This document shows, in pieces, positions 8,543 to 16,393 of a DNA stretch of 64,000 nucleotides. The DNA comes from Bradyrhizobium sp. 139. GTDB lineage: Bacteria; Pseudomonadota; Alphaproteobacteria; Rhizobiales; Xanthobacteraceae. Numbering within the stretch: the first letter of the stretch is position 1; every line of letters begins with the position of its first letter. The stretch covers positions 100,521-164,520 of the forward strand of contig NZ_JADPKS010000173.1 of assembly GCF_023074175.1 (NCBI RefSeq). The letters are read 5' to 3'. The notes under the pieces are model-generated. The model did not search any database, was not told where the DNA came from, and was given only the letters and a program-made list of their open reading frames with translations. The translations under genes were made by a program, and so were the position numbers.

Positions 8543-8968
8543 TCACTCCACCTTGCGAATGCGTTCGATCAACGCGGTCGCGGCGGGATTGCGCCCGGCG
8601 GCCCGCGCTTTAAGCTGCGACTGCTCCTCGAGGTCGCGCCATTTCTCGCGCATGAACCGGCTGGAGCGAGCCGCGGCCTCGCGGAAAATCGGCTGGTCGT
8701 CCACTGAGAGGCTCTGCCAGGCCTTGAGCGAGATCACCAGCACCTCAGGGCGCGTTTCCTTCTCCTCGCCGAGCTGGCGGGAGTGAAACACCTTGATCTC
8801 GTGCCGGCCGCAGGTGCGATCGGCGATCAGGGCGCCCATGTAGCGCAGCGCCTGCACAGTCGGGTAATCCTCGGTCTGGGTGTCGGCAGCGCGGAACTCG
8901 CGCGCAACGGCGCCCGTCGCGCAGATGGCCATCGCGCATTCGGCGAACAGAAGCGCAACGAACACCAT
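8543..8968 (-). pseudogene. Internally deleted DctP-like TRAP substrate-binding protein
   Basis: The 141-residue product has a signal peptide (MVFVALLFAECAMAICATGA) and the N-terminus of DctP-like proteins (EFRAADTQTEDYPTVQALRY, through FHSRQLGEEKET). It then jumps to a C-terminal DctP segment (PEVLVISLKAWQSLSVDDQP) and the tail ALIERIRKVE. Full-length relatives are about 320-330 residues. The whole central ligand-binding part and a shorter stretch before the tail are missing, with the frame kept. The ligand cleft cannot form. The frame-preserving loss and cotranscription with the kinase could mean a degenerate sensor accessory protein. More simply it is a remnant whose frame is held by overlapping translation signals for the kinase. 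Confidence 0.65.
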
Positions 8969-9210
8969 CCCGGTCCGCGAGAGTTCGGCACGGTTCAACA
9001 CTGGCACACTCAACCCCTTGGTATGGGAGTCTATGGCGGGAAGAAAAGGTTCAATGCAATCTAGCAGATGGTCGGGGGAGGGCTGTCCCGCCGGGCTCGC
9101 CGGGGGCGATTGTGCGGCGCGAGCGATCCTTATTGCTGGTTGAAACCGGAAAAGCCGCGCCTTATGCAGGTATGGTCGCCTTTTTGCCGTGCGACGCGGG
9201 AAGAGCCATC

Positions 9211-10536
9211 GTGATTTCAGCATCGCGTCTTTTGCAGATCGTCGCCGCCTTCATCATCCTCACATTGCCCCCTCAGGCGCGTGCCGCCACCGAGATCGCA
9301 TGGTGGCACGCCATGTCCGGCGAGCTCGGGCGGCAGCTGGAGAAGCTCGCCTCCGACTTCAACGCCTCGCAATCCGATTACCGGATCGTGCCGAGCTACA
9401 AGGGCAACTACACCGAGACCGTGACGGCAGCGATCTTCGCCTTCCGCTCGCGCAGCCAGCCGGCGATCGTCCAGGTCAACGAGGTTGCCACCGCCACCAT
9501 GACCGCGGCCAAGGGCGCGATCTATCCCGTGTTCAGCATGATGCGGGACATGAACGAGCCGTTCTCGCTCACCAATTACCTTCCCGCGGTCTCCGGCTCT
9601 TACACCGATGCGGCCGGCAACCTGTTGTCGTTCCCGTTCAATTCGTCGACGCCGATCCTGTACTATAACAAGACCATGTTCCGCGACGCGGGCCTCGATC
9701 CGGAGAAGCCGCCGAAGACCTGGCCCGAGCTTGGGCTTGCTGCAAAACGCCTGCGCGACCGCGGCGCGGTGTGCGGCTTCACCACGTCCTGGCCGTCCTG
9801 GATCCATATCGAGAATCTCTCCGCTTTCCACAATCTGCCGCTCGCGACCCGCGCGAATGGCTTTGCGGGACTGGATGCGGAGCTGACCATCAGCAACCCC
9901 GTCGTCGTGAAGCATGTCGCCCAGCTCGCCGAATGGCAGAAGGGCAAGGTATTCGACTACAGCGGCCGCGGGCAGTCGGCCGAGCCGCGCTTCCAGAACG
10001 GCGAATGCGGCATCTTCATCGGCTCCTCGGCGACGCGGGCCGACATCAAGGCGAATTCGAAATTCGAGATCGGCTACGGCATGATGCCGTACTGGCCCGA
10101 CGTGAAGGGGGCGCCGCAGAATTCGATCATCGGCGGCGCCACGCTGTGGGTGCTGCGCGACCGCCCGCGCGAGGAATACAAGGGCGTGGCGCGGTTCTTC
10201 GCCTATCTGTCGCAGCCCGGCGTGCAGGCGGCCTGGCACCAGAGCACCGGCTATTTGCCGATCACCCGCGCCGCCTATGAGCTGACGCGCGCACAAGGTT
10301 TTTACGACCGCAATCCGGGTTCCGCGATCTCGTTCGAGGAGATCACGCTGCATCCGCCGACGGAGAACTCAAAGGGCATCCGGCTTGGTTCTTTCATCCT
10401 GATCCGCGGCGCCATCGAGGACGAACTGGAGCAGGCCTTTAATGGCCAGAAGGGCGCGCAGGCTGCGCTCGATTCCGCAGTCGAGCGTGGCAACAAGCTG
10501 CTGCGCCAGTTCGAGCGCGCCAGCCCGGACCGGTAG
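9211..10536 (+). CDS. ugpB: UgpB-like extracellular solute-binding protein (family 1)
   Basis: This 441-residue binding protein is of the sn-glycerol-3-phosphate/sugar type. After a signal peptide (ISASRLLQIVAAFIILTLPP, ending PQARA) comes the characteristic IAWWHAMSGELGRQLEKLAS, then NEVATATMTAAKGAIYPVF and FPFNSSTPILYYNK. GTG at 9211 is the best start (GGAAGAG 6-12 bases upstream); a longer frame reaches back to 9112. No permease or ATPase genes (ugpAEC) lie next to it, so it must work with components encoded elsewhere or is an orphan. It diverges from the kinase cassette. Exact ligand is uncertain. Confidence 0.85.
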   Translation: MISASRLLQIVAAFIILTLPPQARAATEIAWWHAMSGELGRQLEKLASDFNASQSDYRIVPSYKGNYTETVTAAIFAFRSRSQPAIVQVNEVATATMTAAKGAIYPVFSMMRDMNEPFSLTNYLPAVSGSYTDAAGNLLSFPFNSSTPILYYNKTMFRDAGLDPEKPPKTWPELGLAAKRLRDRGAVCGFTTSWPSWIHIENLSAFHNLPLATRANGFAGLDAELTISNPVVVKHVAQLAEWQKGKVFDYSGRGQSAEPRFQNGECGIFIGSSATRADIKANSKFEIGYGMMPYWPDVKGAPQNSIIGGATLWVLRDRPREEYKGVARFFAYLSQPGVQAAWHQSTGYLPITRAAYELTRAQGFYDRNPGSAISFEEITLHPPTENSKGIRLGSFILIRGAIEDELEQAFNGQKGAQAALDSAVERGNKLLRQFERASPDR

Positions 10537-10557
10537 CAACGGCCTGAGCGTGCGCCT

Positions 10558-10687
10558 CGTCCTTCGAGACGACCGCTCTGCGGTCTCCTCAGGATGAGGC
10601 TTAAGCGGCAACGGTGCCCGTTGAAATGGCTGCTACGCACTCCGCCCTCATCCTGAGGAGCCCGCCAAAGCGGGCGTCTCGAAGGAT
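10558..10687. repeat. Intergenic palindromic repeat, family F
   Basis: The left arm (CGTCCTTCGAGACG, then CTCCTCAGGATGAGG) is inverted as the right arm (CCTCATCCTGAGGAG, then CGTCTCGAAGGATG), around a 45-base centre. Only this copy is seen in the window. It fills most of the gap between ugpB and the APH-fold gene. Confidence 0.8.
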
Positions 10688-10728
10688 GGGCCGCGGGTGA
10701 ACTGCTTTGAAATGTAATCAAGGTTGCG

Positions 10729-11676
10729 ATGTGGATGAAACTACCTCAATTCACGAACGCGGAAAGCTTTCGCGCCTGGCGCTCCGCTTCCGCGCGATGG
10801 CTGCCGATCGCGCTCGACATCGCCCGTAGCCACGGTCTCGATATCAGCTCCCCTCATGTGTTTGCGACCGGCACCAACCTCGTCATAGGCCTCGGTGAGA
10901 CGCTGATCCTGAAAATCTTCCCGCCGCTGCTGCACGCGCAATTCGTCTCCGAGCGCGGATCGCTGACCCAGCTTGCCGGCCGTGTTCATTTGCCGATCCC
11001 CGAAATCGTCGCGGAAGGGATGCGCAACGGCTGGCCCTATCTCGTCGTCACGCGCCTTGCCGGCACGCTCGGCTCGGAGGTGTGGCCGTCATTGCCGGAA
11101 GCGCAGAAGGAGCGCGTGCTGCGCCAGATCGGCGAGACGATTGCCGCCGTGCAGCGCGCGCCGCTCGGAACGCTCGCGCAGATCCAGCCGCGCTGGGACG
11201 ACTTCATGCGCGCCCAGATGCAGGGCTGCAAGGCGCGGCACACGCGCCTTTGCCTTGCGCCAAAATTCCTCGCCGGTCTCGACGATCTGCTGCGCGACGC
11301 AGCTGCGCTGATCCCGATGGATGCGCCGCCGGTGATCCTGATCGGCGAATACATTCCGGAGAACTTCTTGCTCGCCTGCCATGACGATCAATGGTCGCTC
11401 GCCGGCCTGTTCGATTTCGGCGACGTGCTGACGGGATGGCGGGACTACGACCTGCTCGGCCCCAGCGCCTTCATGGCGGCGGGCCGGCCGGACCGCGTGC
11501 GCAGCCTGCTCGAAGGCTTTGGCCACGAGAAGCTCGACTTCGCGCTGAAGCGGCGGCTGATGGCCCTGATGCTGCTGCATCGTGCCAGCGACCTCAACAG
11601 CCACATCTGCATCGAGGGCTGGCAGGAGAGGGCAAACGATCTCGTCGCGCTTCAGGATCTGATCTGGCCGGGGTGA
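10729..11676 (+). CDS. APH-fold phosphotransferase-like protein with altered catalytic loop
   Basis: This 315-residue protein has the aminoglycoside/choline phosphotransferase fold: an N-lobe with TNLVIGLGETLILKIFPPLL (invariant Lys in LKIF), a C-lobe, and the metal-binding DFG in GLFDFGDVLTGWRDYD. The usual catalytic loop H-G-D-x-H-P-x-N reads IGEYIPENFLL here: catalytic Asp is replaced by Glu and both His by Ile. Some APH-like families carry GEY/TEY loops, so activity may persist or be altered; the substrate is unknown. A weak AAGG precedes the ATG. The gene is isolated between two palindromic repeats. Confidence 0.8.
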   Translation: MWMKLPQFTNAESFRAWRSASARWLPIALDIARSHGLDISSPHVFATGTNLVIGLGETLILKIFPPLLHAQFVSERGSLTQLAGRVHLPIPEIVAEGMRNGWPYLVVTRLAGTLGSEVWPSLPEAQKERVLRQIGETIAAVQRAPLGTLAQIQPRWDDFMRAQMQGCKARHTRLCLAPKFLAGLDDLLRDAAALIPMDAPPVILIGEYIPENFLLACHDDQWSLAGLFDFGDVLTGWRDYDLLGPSAFMAAGRPDRVRSLLEGFGHEKLDFALKRRLMALMLLHRASDLNSHICIEGWQERANDLVALQDLIWPG

Positions 11677-11701
11677 GCGCTCCCGCCCCACCTCTCTCTC
11701 T

Positions 11702-11805
11702 GTCATTCCGGGGCCTGCGGAGCGGCGAGCCCGGAATCCATCTTCCCGCGCGTTCTGCGGCCCGATGGATTCCGGGCTCGATGCTGCGCATCGCCCCGGA
11801 ATGAC
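11702..11805. repeat. Intergenic palindromic repeat, family E
   Basis: GTCATTCCGGGGC at the left is inverted as GCCCCGGAATGAC at the right, with internal arms GCCCGGAATCCATC and GATGGATTCCGGGC. The rest of the 407-bp gap (11677-12083) is an AT-richer leader for the downstream binding-protein gene (around 11880-12000). It includes no supportable ORF and no palindrome I trust. Confidence 0.8.
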
Positions 11806-12083
11806 GACCGCGCCTCGCCGCTACGGCACTGGCGCCCAATCATCTGCGCGAGGACTTCTGCCGTTGCCTCCCAGATGGGCCTCCGCTCTTCTAAGCCCAA
11901 TTCTTGAGCAATTTCTATTAATTGTATGCAGATCGAAGGATCACCACGCTCTGCCGGATCGGGCGGAAAATAGAAAATCGCTTGCACTTCAGTCGATTAA
12001 CCCACGGCTAACGCCTCGTTAAGCCTTGGCACGAACCTTGCGAATCCAGTTCCAACCAGAAGCTTTTGTGTTGGAGCCATTCC

Positions 12084-13706
12084 ATGAAGCGCCGCGATTT
12101 CCTCAAGTCCGTTTCCGGATTGGCCGCAGGCGCGGCGCTTCCGGCCGTGCCGTCCGTGATCTCGTCCGCCCAGGCCGATGCGCGCTCGGAGACGCTGCTG
12201 ATCGTCTCGGAAGGTGGCCCCAACAATCTCGACATCCACGGCGTCGGCACCAACGTGCCCGGCTATGAGGTGTCCTGGAATTGCTACGACCGCCTGATCA
12301 GCCACGAGATGAAGACCGGTCCCGGCGGCGTTCCCTATTACGACCGCGACAAGTTCAAGGGCGAGCTCGCCGAGGACATGAAGATCGACGACATGTCGGT
12401 CACCTTCAAGCTGAAGAAGAACGCCAAATTCCACGACGGCGCGCCTGTCGCCGCCAGAGACGTCAAATGGTCGCTCGACCGCGCCGTCAGCGTCGGCGGC
12501 TTCCCGACCTTCCAGATGAGCGCGGGCTCGCTGACAAAGCCCGAGCAGTTCGTCGTGATCGACGACTACACGGTGCGTGTCGACTTCCTGAAGAAGGACA
12601 AGCTGACGATCCCCGATCTCGCCGTGATCGTGCCCTGCATCGTCAACTCCGAGCTGGTGAAGAAGAACGCCAGCGAGAAGGATCCCTGGGGTCTCGAATT
12701 CACCAAGCAGCAGACCGCGGGCTCCGGCGCCTACAAGGTGACGAAGTGGACCGCCGGCACCGAAGTCATCATGGAGCGCAACGACGACTGGGTCGGCGGC
12801 CCCCTGCCGAAGATCAAGCGCGTGATCTGGCGCATGGTGCCGCAGGCCGGCAACCGCCGGGCGCTGCTCGAGCGCGGCGATGCCGACATCTCCTACGAGC
12901 TGCCGAACAAGGATTTCCAGGAGATGAAGGCGAACGGCAAGCTCAACGTGGTGTCGCTGCCGTTCTCCAACGGCATCCAGTACATCGGCATGAACGTGAC
13001 CAAGCCGCCGTTCGACAATCCCAAAGTACGTCAGGCAGTGGCCTACGCGATTCCGTATCAGAAGATCATGGACGCGGTGATGTTCGGGCTGGCGAACCCG
13101 ATGTTCGGTGCGGCAAAGGACAAGCCGACCGAAGTCGCCTGGCCGCAGCCGCACAAATACAACACCGACATGGAGAAGGCGAAGGCGCTGATGGCCGAGG
13201 CCGGCTACGCCAACGGTTTCGAGACCACGATTTCGTTCGACCTGAATTTCGCCGGCGTCAACGAGCCGCTCTGTGTGCTGGTGCAGGAGAGCCTCGCCCA
13301 GATCGGCATCAAGACCACCATCAACAAGGTGCCCGGCGCCAACTGGCGCACCGAATTGAACAAGAAGGAGATGCCGCTCTTCACCAACGTGTTCTCGGGC
13401 TGGCTCGATTACCCCGAATACTTCTTCTACTGGTGCTATCACGGCAATAATTCCGTCTTCAACACCATGAGCTACAAGTCGGCGGAGATGGACAGGCTGA
13501 TCGACGGCGCGCGCGTTGCGGCCGCCACCGGCGACATGGCGACCTACGACACCGACGTGAAGGGCTTTGTCGATCTCGCCTACAGCGACATCCCGCGCAT
13601 CCCGCTGTACCAGCCCTTCGTCAACGTCGCGATGCAGAAGAACATCAGCGGCTACCAATACTGGTTCCACCGTCGTCTCGATTATCGCGCGATGGCGAAG
13701 GGGTGA
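12084..13706 (+). CDS. Peptide/nickel-type (family 5) ABC substrate-binding protein
   Basis: This 540-residue protein begins with a twin-arginine-like signal (MKRRDFLKSVSGLAAGAALP). It shows the family 5 architecture: SEGGPNNLDIHGVGTNVPGY near the N-terminus, FKLKKNAKFHDGAPVAARDV, and NPKVRQAVAYAI in the C-lobe. A ribosome site (TTGGAG) precedes the ATG. It heads a same-strand run with two permeases, a fused ATPase and atzGEH-like genes. The ligand is therefore likely a ureide, amide or peptide hydrolysed by those enzymes, which is inference from context. Confidence 0.92.
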   Translation: MKRRDFLKSVSGLAAGAALPAVPSVISSAQADARSETLLIVSEGGPNNLDIHGVGTNVPGYEVSWNCYDRLISHEMKTGPGGVPYYDRDKFKGELAEDMKIDDMSVTFKLKKNAKFHDGAPVAARDVKWSLDRAVSVGGFPTFQMSAGSLTKPEQFVVIDDYTVRVDFLKKDKLTIPDLAVIVPCIVNSELVKKNASEKDPWGLEFTKQQTAGSGAYKVTKWTAGTEVIMERNDDWVGGPLPKIKRVIWRMVPQAGNRRALLERGDADISYELPNKDFQEMKANGKLNVVSLPFSNGIQYIGMNVTKPPFDNPKVRQAVAYAIPYQKIMDAVMFGLANPMFGAAKDKPTEVAWPQPHKYNTDMEKAKALMAEAGYANGFETTISFDLNFAGVNEPLCVLVQESLAQIGIKTTINKVPGANWRTELNKKEMPLFTNVFSGWLDYPEYFFYWCYHGNNSVFNTMSYKSAEMDRLIDGARVAAATGDMATYDTDVKGFVDLAYSDIPRIPLYQPFVNVAMQKNISGYQYWFHRRLDYRAMAKG

Positions 13707-13792
13707 GGGGGCATGCTCACCATGATCGGCGCGAGTGAGGTGTCCGCGTCTCTAGCCATCTTCCCGAGTGAGGTGAGCACGGCTCTCTCATT

Positions 13793-13919
13793 CCCTCTCC
13801 CCTTGTGGGATCCGAGGCGAGCGAAGCTCGCTCTCGAGGGCAGGGTGAGGGGTAGCCACGAACTCCGACCTCGCTTGCGGCGACCCCTCACCCCAGCCCT
13901 CTCCCACAAGGGGAGAGGG
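13793..13919. repeat. Intergenic palindromic repeat, family A (divergent copy)
   Basis: CCCTCTCCCCTTGTGGGA at the left is inverted as TCCCACAAGGGGAGAGGG at the right, with an inner hairpin (GAGCGAAGCTC) and the CCCTCACCC-type core. It separates the binding-protein gene from the first permease. It is flanked by a 19-bp near-perfect direct repeat that copies the permease start (13712-13730 and 13978-13996). Confidence 0.8.
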
Positions 13920-13978
13920 GGCGCAGCCGAGCAAGCGGCGCGAGCGTGCTCACAAGCGCAGCGCAGAAGGAACGCCTC

Positions 13979-14992
13979 ATGCTGACCATGATCGGCAAGC
14001 GCCTGATGTTCGCGATCCCGTCGCTGATCGGCGTCGTCATCGTCACCTTCCTGCTCACCCGCGCACTGCCCGGTGACCCCGCCGCTTACTTCGCAGGTCC
14101 CGCCGCGACGAAGGAAGCCGTCGAGCAGATCCGCAAGAAGCTCGGCCTCGACAGGCCGCTGGTCGAGCAGTTCTTCCGTTACACCAACGATCTCGCCCAT
14201 GGCGATTTCGGCAACTCGCTGACAACGGGACAGCCGGTCGCGGCCGAGATCCGCAATCGCCTGCCGGCTTCCGCCGAGCTGACGCTGCTCGGCCTCATCG
14301 TTTCCATCGTGATCGCCATTCCGCTCGGCGTGCTGGCGGCGACGCGGCCGGGATCATGGGTCGACCATCTCTGCCGGGTGACGACGACGGCCGGCGTCTC
14401 GCTGCCGGTGTTCTTCACCGGTCTCGTGCTGGTCTATGTCTTCTATTTCCGGCTCGGCTGGTCGCCGGCGCCGCTCGGGCGGCTCGACGTGTTCTACAGC
14501 ACCCCGCCGACCGTGACCGGCTTCTACCTGATCGACACCTTGCTCGCGCGCGACTTCGAGGCGTTTCGCTCGGCGCTGAGCCAGCTCATCCTGCCGGCGA
14601 CGACGCTGGCGATCTTCTCGCTGGCGCCGATCGCGCGCATGACGCGGGCCGCGATGCTGGCGGTGCTGTCGTCGGAGTTCGTCCGCACCGCGCGCGCCAG
14701 CGGCCTGTCGCCGGCAACGGTCATCGTTACCTATGCCTTCCGCAACGCGATGCTCCCCGTCATCACCACGCTGAGCATGGTGTTCTCGTTCCTGCTCGGC
14801 GCCAACGTGCTGGTGGAGAAGGTGTTCGCCTGGCCCGGCATCGGCTCCTATGCGGTGGAAGCGCTGATCTCGTCGGACTTCGCGCCGGTGCAGGGTTTCG
14901 TGCTGACCATGGCGGTGATGTACGTGCTGCTCAATCTCGTGATCGACATTCTCTATGGCGTGATCGATCCGCGCGTGCGGCTGGAGGGCTGA
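13979..14992 (+). CDS. ABC transporter permease, DppB/OppB family
   Basis: This 337-residue inner-membrane permease has six predicted helices. It opens with RLMFAIPSLIGVVIVTFLLT and the DppB hallmark RALPGDPAAYFAG. The coupling region is TARASGLSPATVIVTYAFRN, and near the C-terminus lies VEKVFAWPGIGSYAVEA. Start choice rests on GAAGGA 7 bases upstream of ATG 13979. It forms the membrane channel with the next permease and is energised by the fused ATPase. A family A repeat lies on either side. Confidence 0.93.
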   Translation: MLTMIGKRLMFAIPSLIGVVIVTFLLTRALPGDPAAYFAGPAATKEAVEQIRKKLGLDRPLVEQFFRYTNDLAHGDFGNSLTTGQPVAAEIRNRLPASAELTLLGLIVSIVIAIPLGVLAATRPGSWVDHLCRVTTTAGVSLPVFFTGLVLVYVFYFRLGWSPAPLGRLDVFYSTPPTVTGFYLIDTLLARDFEAFRSALSQLILPATTLAIFSLAPIARMTRAAMLAVLSSEFVRTARASGLSPATVIVTYAFRNAMLPVITTLSMVFSFLLGANVLVEKVFAWPGIGSYAVEALISSDFAPVQGFVLTMAVMYVLLNLVIDILYGVIDPRVRLEG

Positions 14993-15036
14993 ACCATGAA
15001 GACGTTTCGTCAGGTGCAAGCTCCGAAGACGATGCG

Positions 15037-15155
15037 CCCCCTCTCCCGCTTGCGGGGGAGGGTTGGGGAGGGGGTCTCTCCGCGAGCGACAGTCCCGATG
15101 TGGAGAGAGCCCTCACCCGGCGCGTTGCGCCGACCTCTCCCGCAAGCGGGAGAGG
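15037..15155. repeat. Intergenic palindromic repeat, family A
   Basis: This copy is close to the one at 163-283: CTCTCCCGCTTGCGGGGGAG, GGAGAGAGCCCTCACCCGGC and CTCTCCCGCAAGCGGGAGAG in the same order. It is inserted between the two permease genes. Confidence 0.85.
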
Positions 15156-15204
15156 CAAGGCACCGCAGCTTGCCGGATCGGTCAAACGCCATCCTGGTGA
15201 TTCC

Positions 15205-16104
15205 ATGAGCTCCGTTGCACCTGCTGTTGAACCCGTCGGTCCTGCCCGCACCTCGGGGCTGGTCGCGATCCTCGAACAGACCCGCTACGTGCTCGGCGAG
15301 AACAAGGTCACGGGCTTTGCCTTTGCGCTGCTGATCGTGATCCTCGTTGCCGCGATTTTCGGTCCCTATGTGGTGCCGTATGATCCACTGGCGTCCGACA
15401 CCGCGGCGTCGCTGAAGCCGCCGTCGGCCGCGCACTGGTTCGGCACCGATCAATTGGGCCGCGACATCTTCAGCCGCGTCGTGGTGGCGACGCGGCTCGA
15501 TACGTTCATCGCGGTCGCCTCCGTCGTGCTGGTGTTCCTGATGGGCGGGCTCGCCGGGATCGCCGCCGGCTATTTCGGCGGCTGGACCGACCGCATCGTC
15601 GGCCGCATCGCCGACACCATCATGGCCTTCCCGCTGTTCGTGCTGGCGATGGGCATCGTCGCCGCGCTCGGCAACACCGTGCAGAACATCATCCTGGCGA
15701 CCGCCATCGTCAACTTCCCGCTCTACGCCCGCGTCGCCCGCGCCGAGGCCAATGTCCGCCGCAATGCCGGCTTCGTGCAGGCCGCGCGGCTGTCGGGAAA
15801 CGGCGAATTCCGCATTCTCCTCGTGCACATCCTGCCCAACATCATGCCGATCATGATCGTGCAGATGTCGCTCACCATGGGCTACGCCATCCTCAATGCC
15901 GCGGGCCTGTCCTTCATCGGCCTCGGCGTCCGTCCGCCGGCGGCCGAATGGGGCATCATGGTCGCCGAGGGCGCCGGCTTCATGGTCTCAGGGGAATGGT
16001 GGATCGCGCTGTTCCCAGGCCTGGCGCTGATGATCGCCGTGTTCTGCTTCAACCTCCTCGGCGACGGCCTGCGCGACATCGTCGACCCCCAGCGGAGGAC
16101 GTGA
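15205..16104 (+). CDS. ABC transporter permease, DppC/OppC family
   Basis: This 299-residue permease has an N-terminal cytoplasmic segment, a first helix (GFAFALLIVILVAAIFGPYV), the DppC signature HWFGTDQLGRDIFSRVVVAT, and the EAA loop VQAARLSGNGEFRILLVHIL. The C-terminal GLGVRPPAAEWGIM is typical. It pairs with the DppB-like permease. ATG 15205 is the first start after the repeat; a GGTGA six bases upstream is a weak ribosome site. The gap to the ATPase gene again holds a family A repeat. Confidence 0.92.
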   Translation: MSSVAPAVEPVGPARTSGLVAILEQTRYVLGENKVTGFAFALLIVILVAAIFGPYVVPYDPLASDTAASLKPPSAAHWFGTDQLGRDIFSRVVVATRLDTFIAVASVVLVFLMGGLAGIAAGYFGGWTDRIVGRIADTIMAFPLFVLAMGIVAALGNTVQNIILATAIVNFPLYARVARAEANVRRNAGFVQAARLSGNGEFRILLVHILPNIMPIMIVQMSLTMGYAILNAAGLSFIGLGVRPPAAEWGIMVAEGAGFMVSGEWWIALFPGLALMIAVFCFNLLGDGLRDIVDPQRRT

Positions 16105-16137
16105 TGGTTGTTTTGTCTGAAGCTGGTGCCGCCCTTC

Positions 16138-16278
16138 GCCTCTCCCCGCGTGCGGGGAGAGGCCGGGCCGCGCTAGCGGACCGGGTGAGGGGGGCTCTCC
16201 GCGAACTCCTCTGGCAATCGTTTGCGCGGATAGAGGCCCCTCACCCCAACCCTCTCCCCGTAAGAACGGGGAGAGGGA
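16138..16278. repeat. Intergenic palindromic repeat, family A
   Basis: CCTCTCCCCGCGTGCGGGGAGAGG starts the element and CTCTCCCCGTAAGAACGGGGAGAG ends it. CCGGGTGAGGGG and CCCCTCACCCC are internal. It sits between the second permease and the fused ATPase, so all three junctions of this transporter operon carry a copy. Confidence 0.85.
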
Positions 16279-16393
16279 GAAGAGCCGCGCCTGCCTCGCC
16301 TCCAATTTTTCGTCCGAAATTCATCAACGATTCCAGCCCCGTTCTACTGTGCATGGGGTTGTTTTCGCTCTTTTTGAGTGACGCGAGGCATCC

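Noticed and set aside
11997..13670. A 557-codon minus-strand frame opposite the peptide-binding protein
   Set aside because: Antisense shadow with no family features; the plus strand encodes a complete family 5 binding protein.
14356..15204. An upstream in-frame extension of the DppC-like permease
   Set aside because: The extension is read antiphase through the first permease and a repeat, with no permease features; the real start is at 15205.
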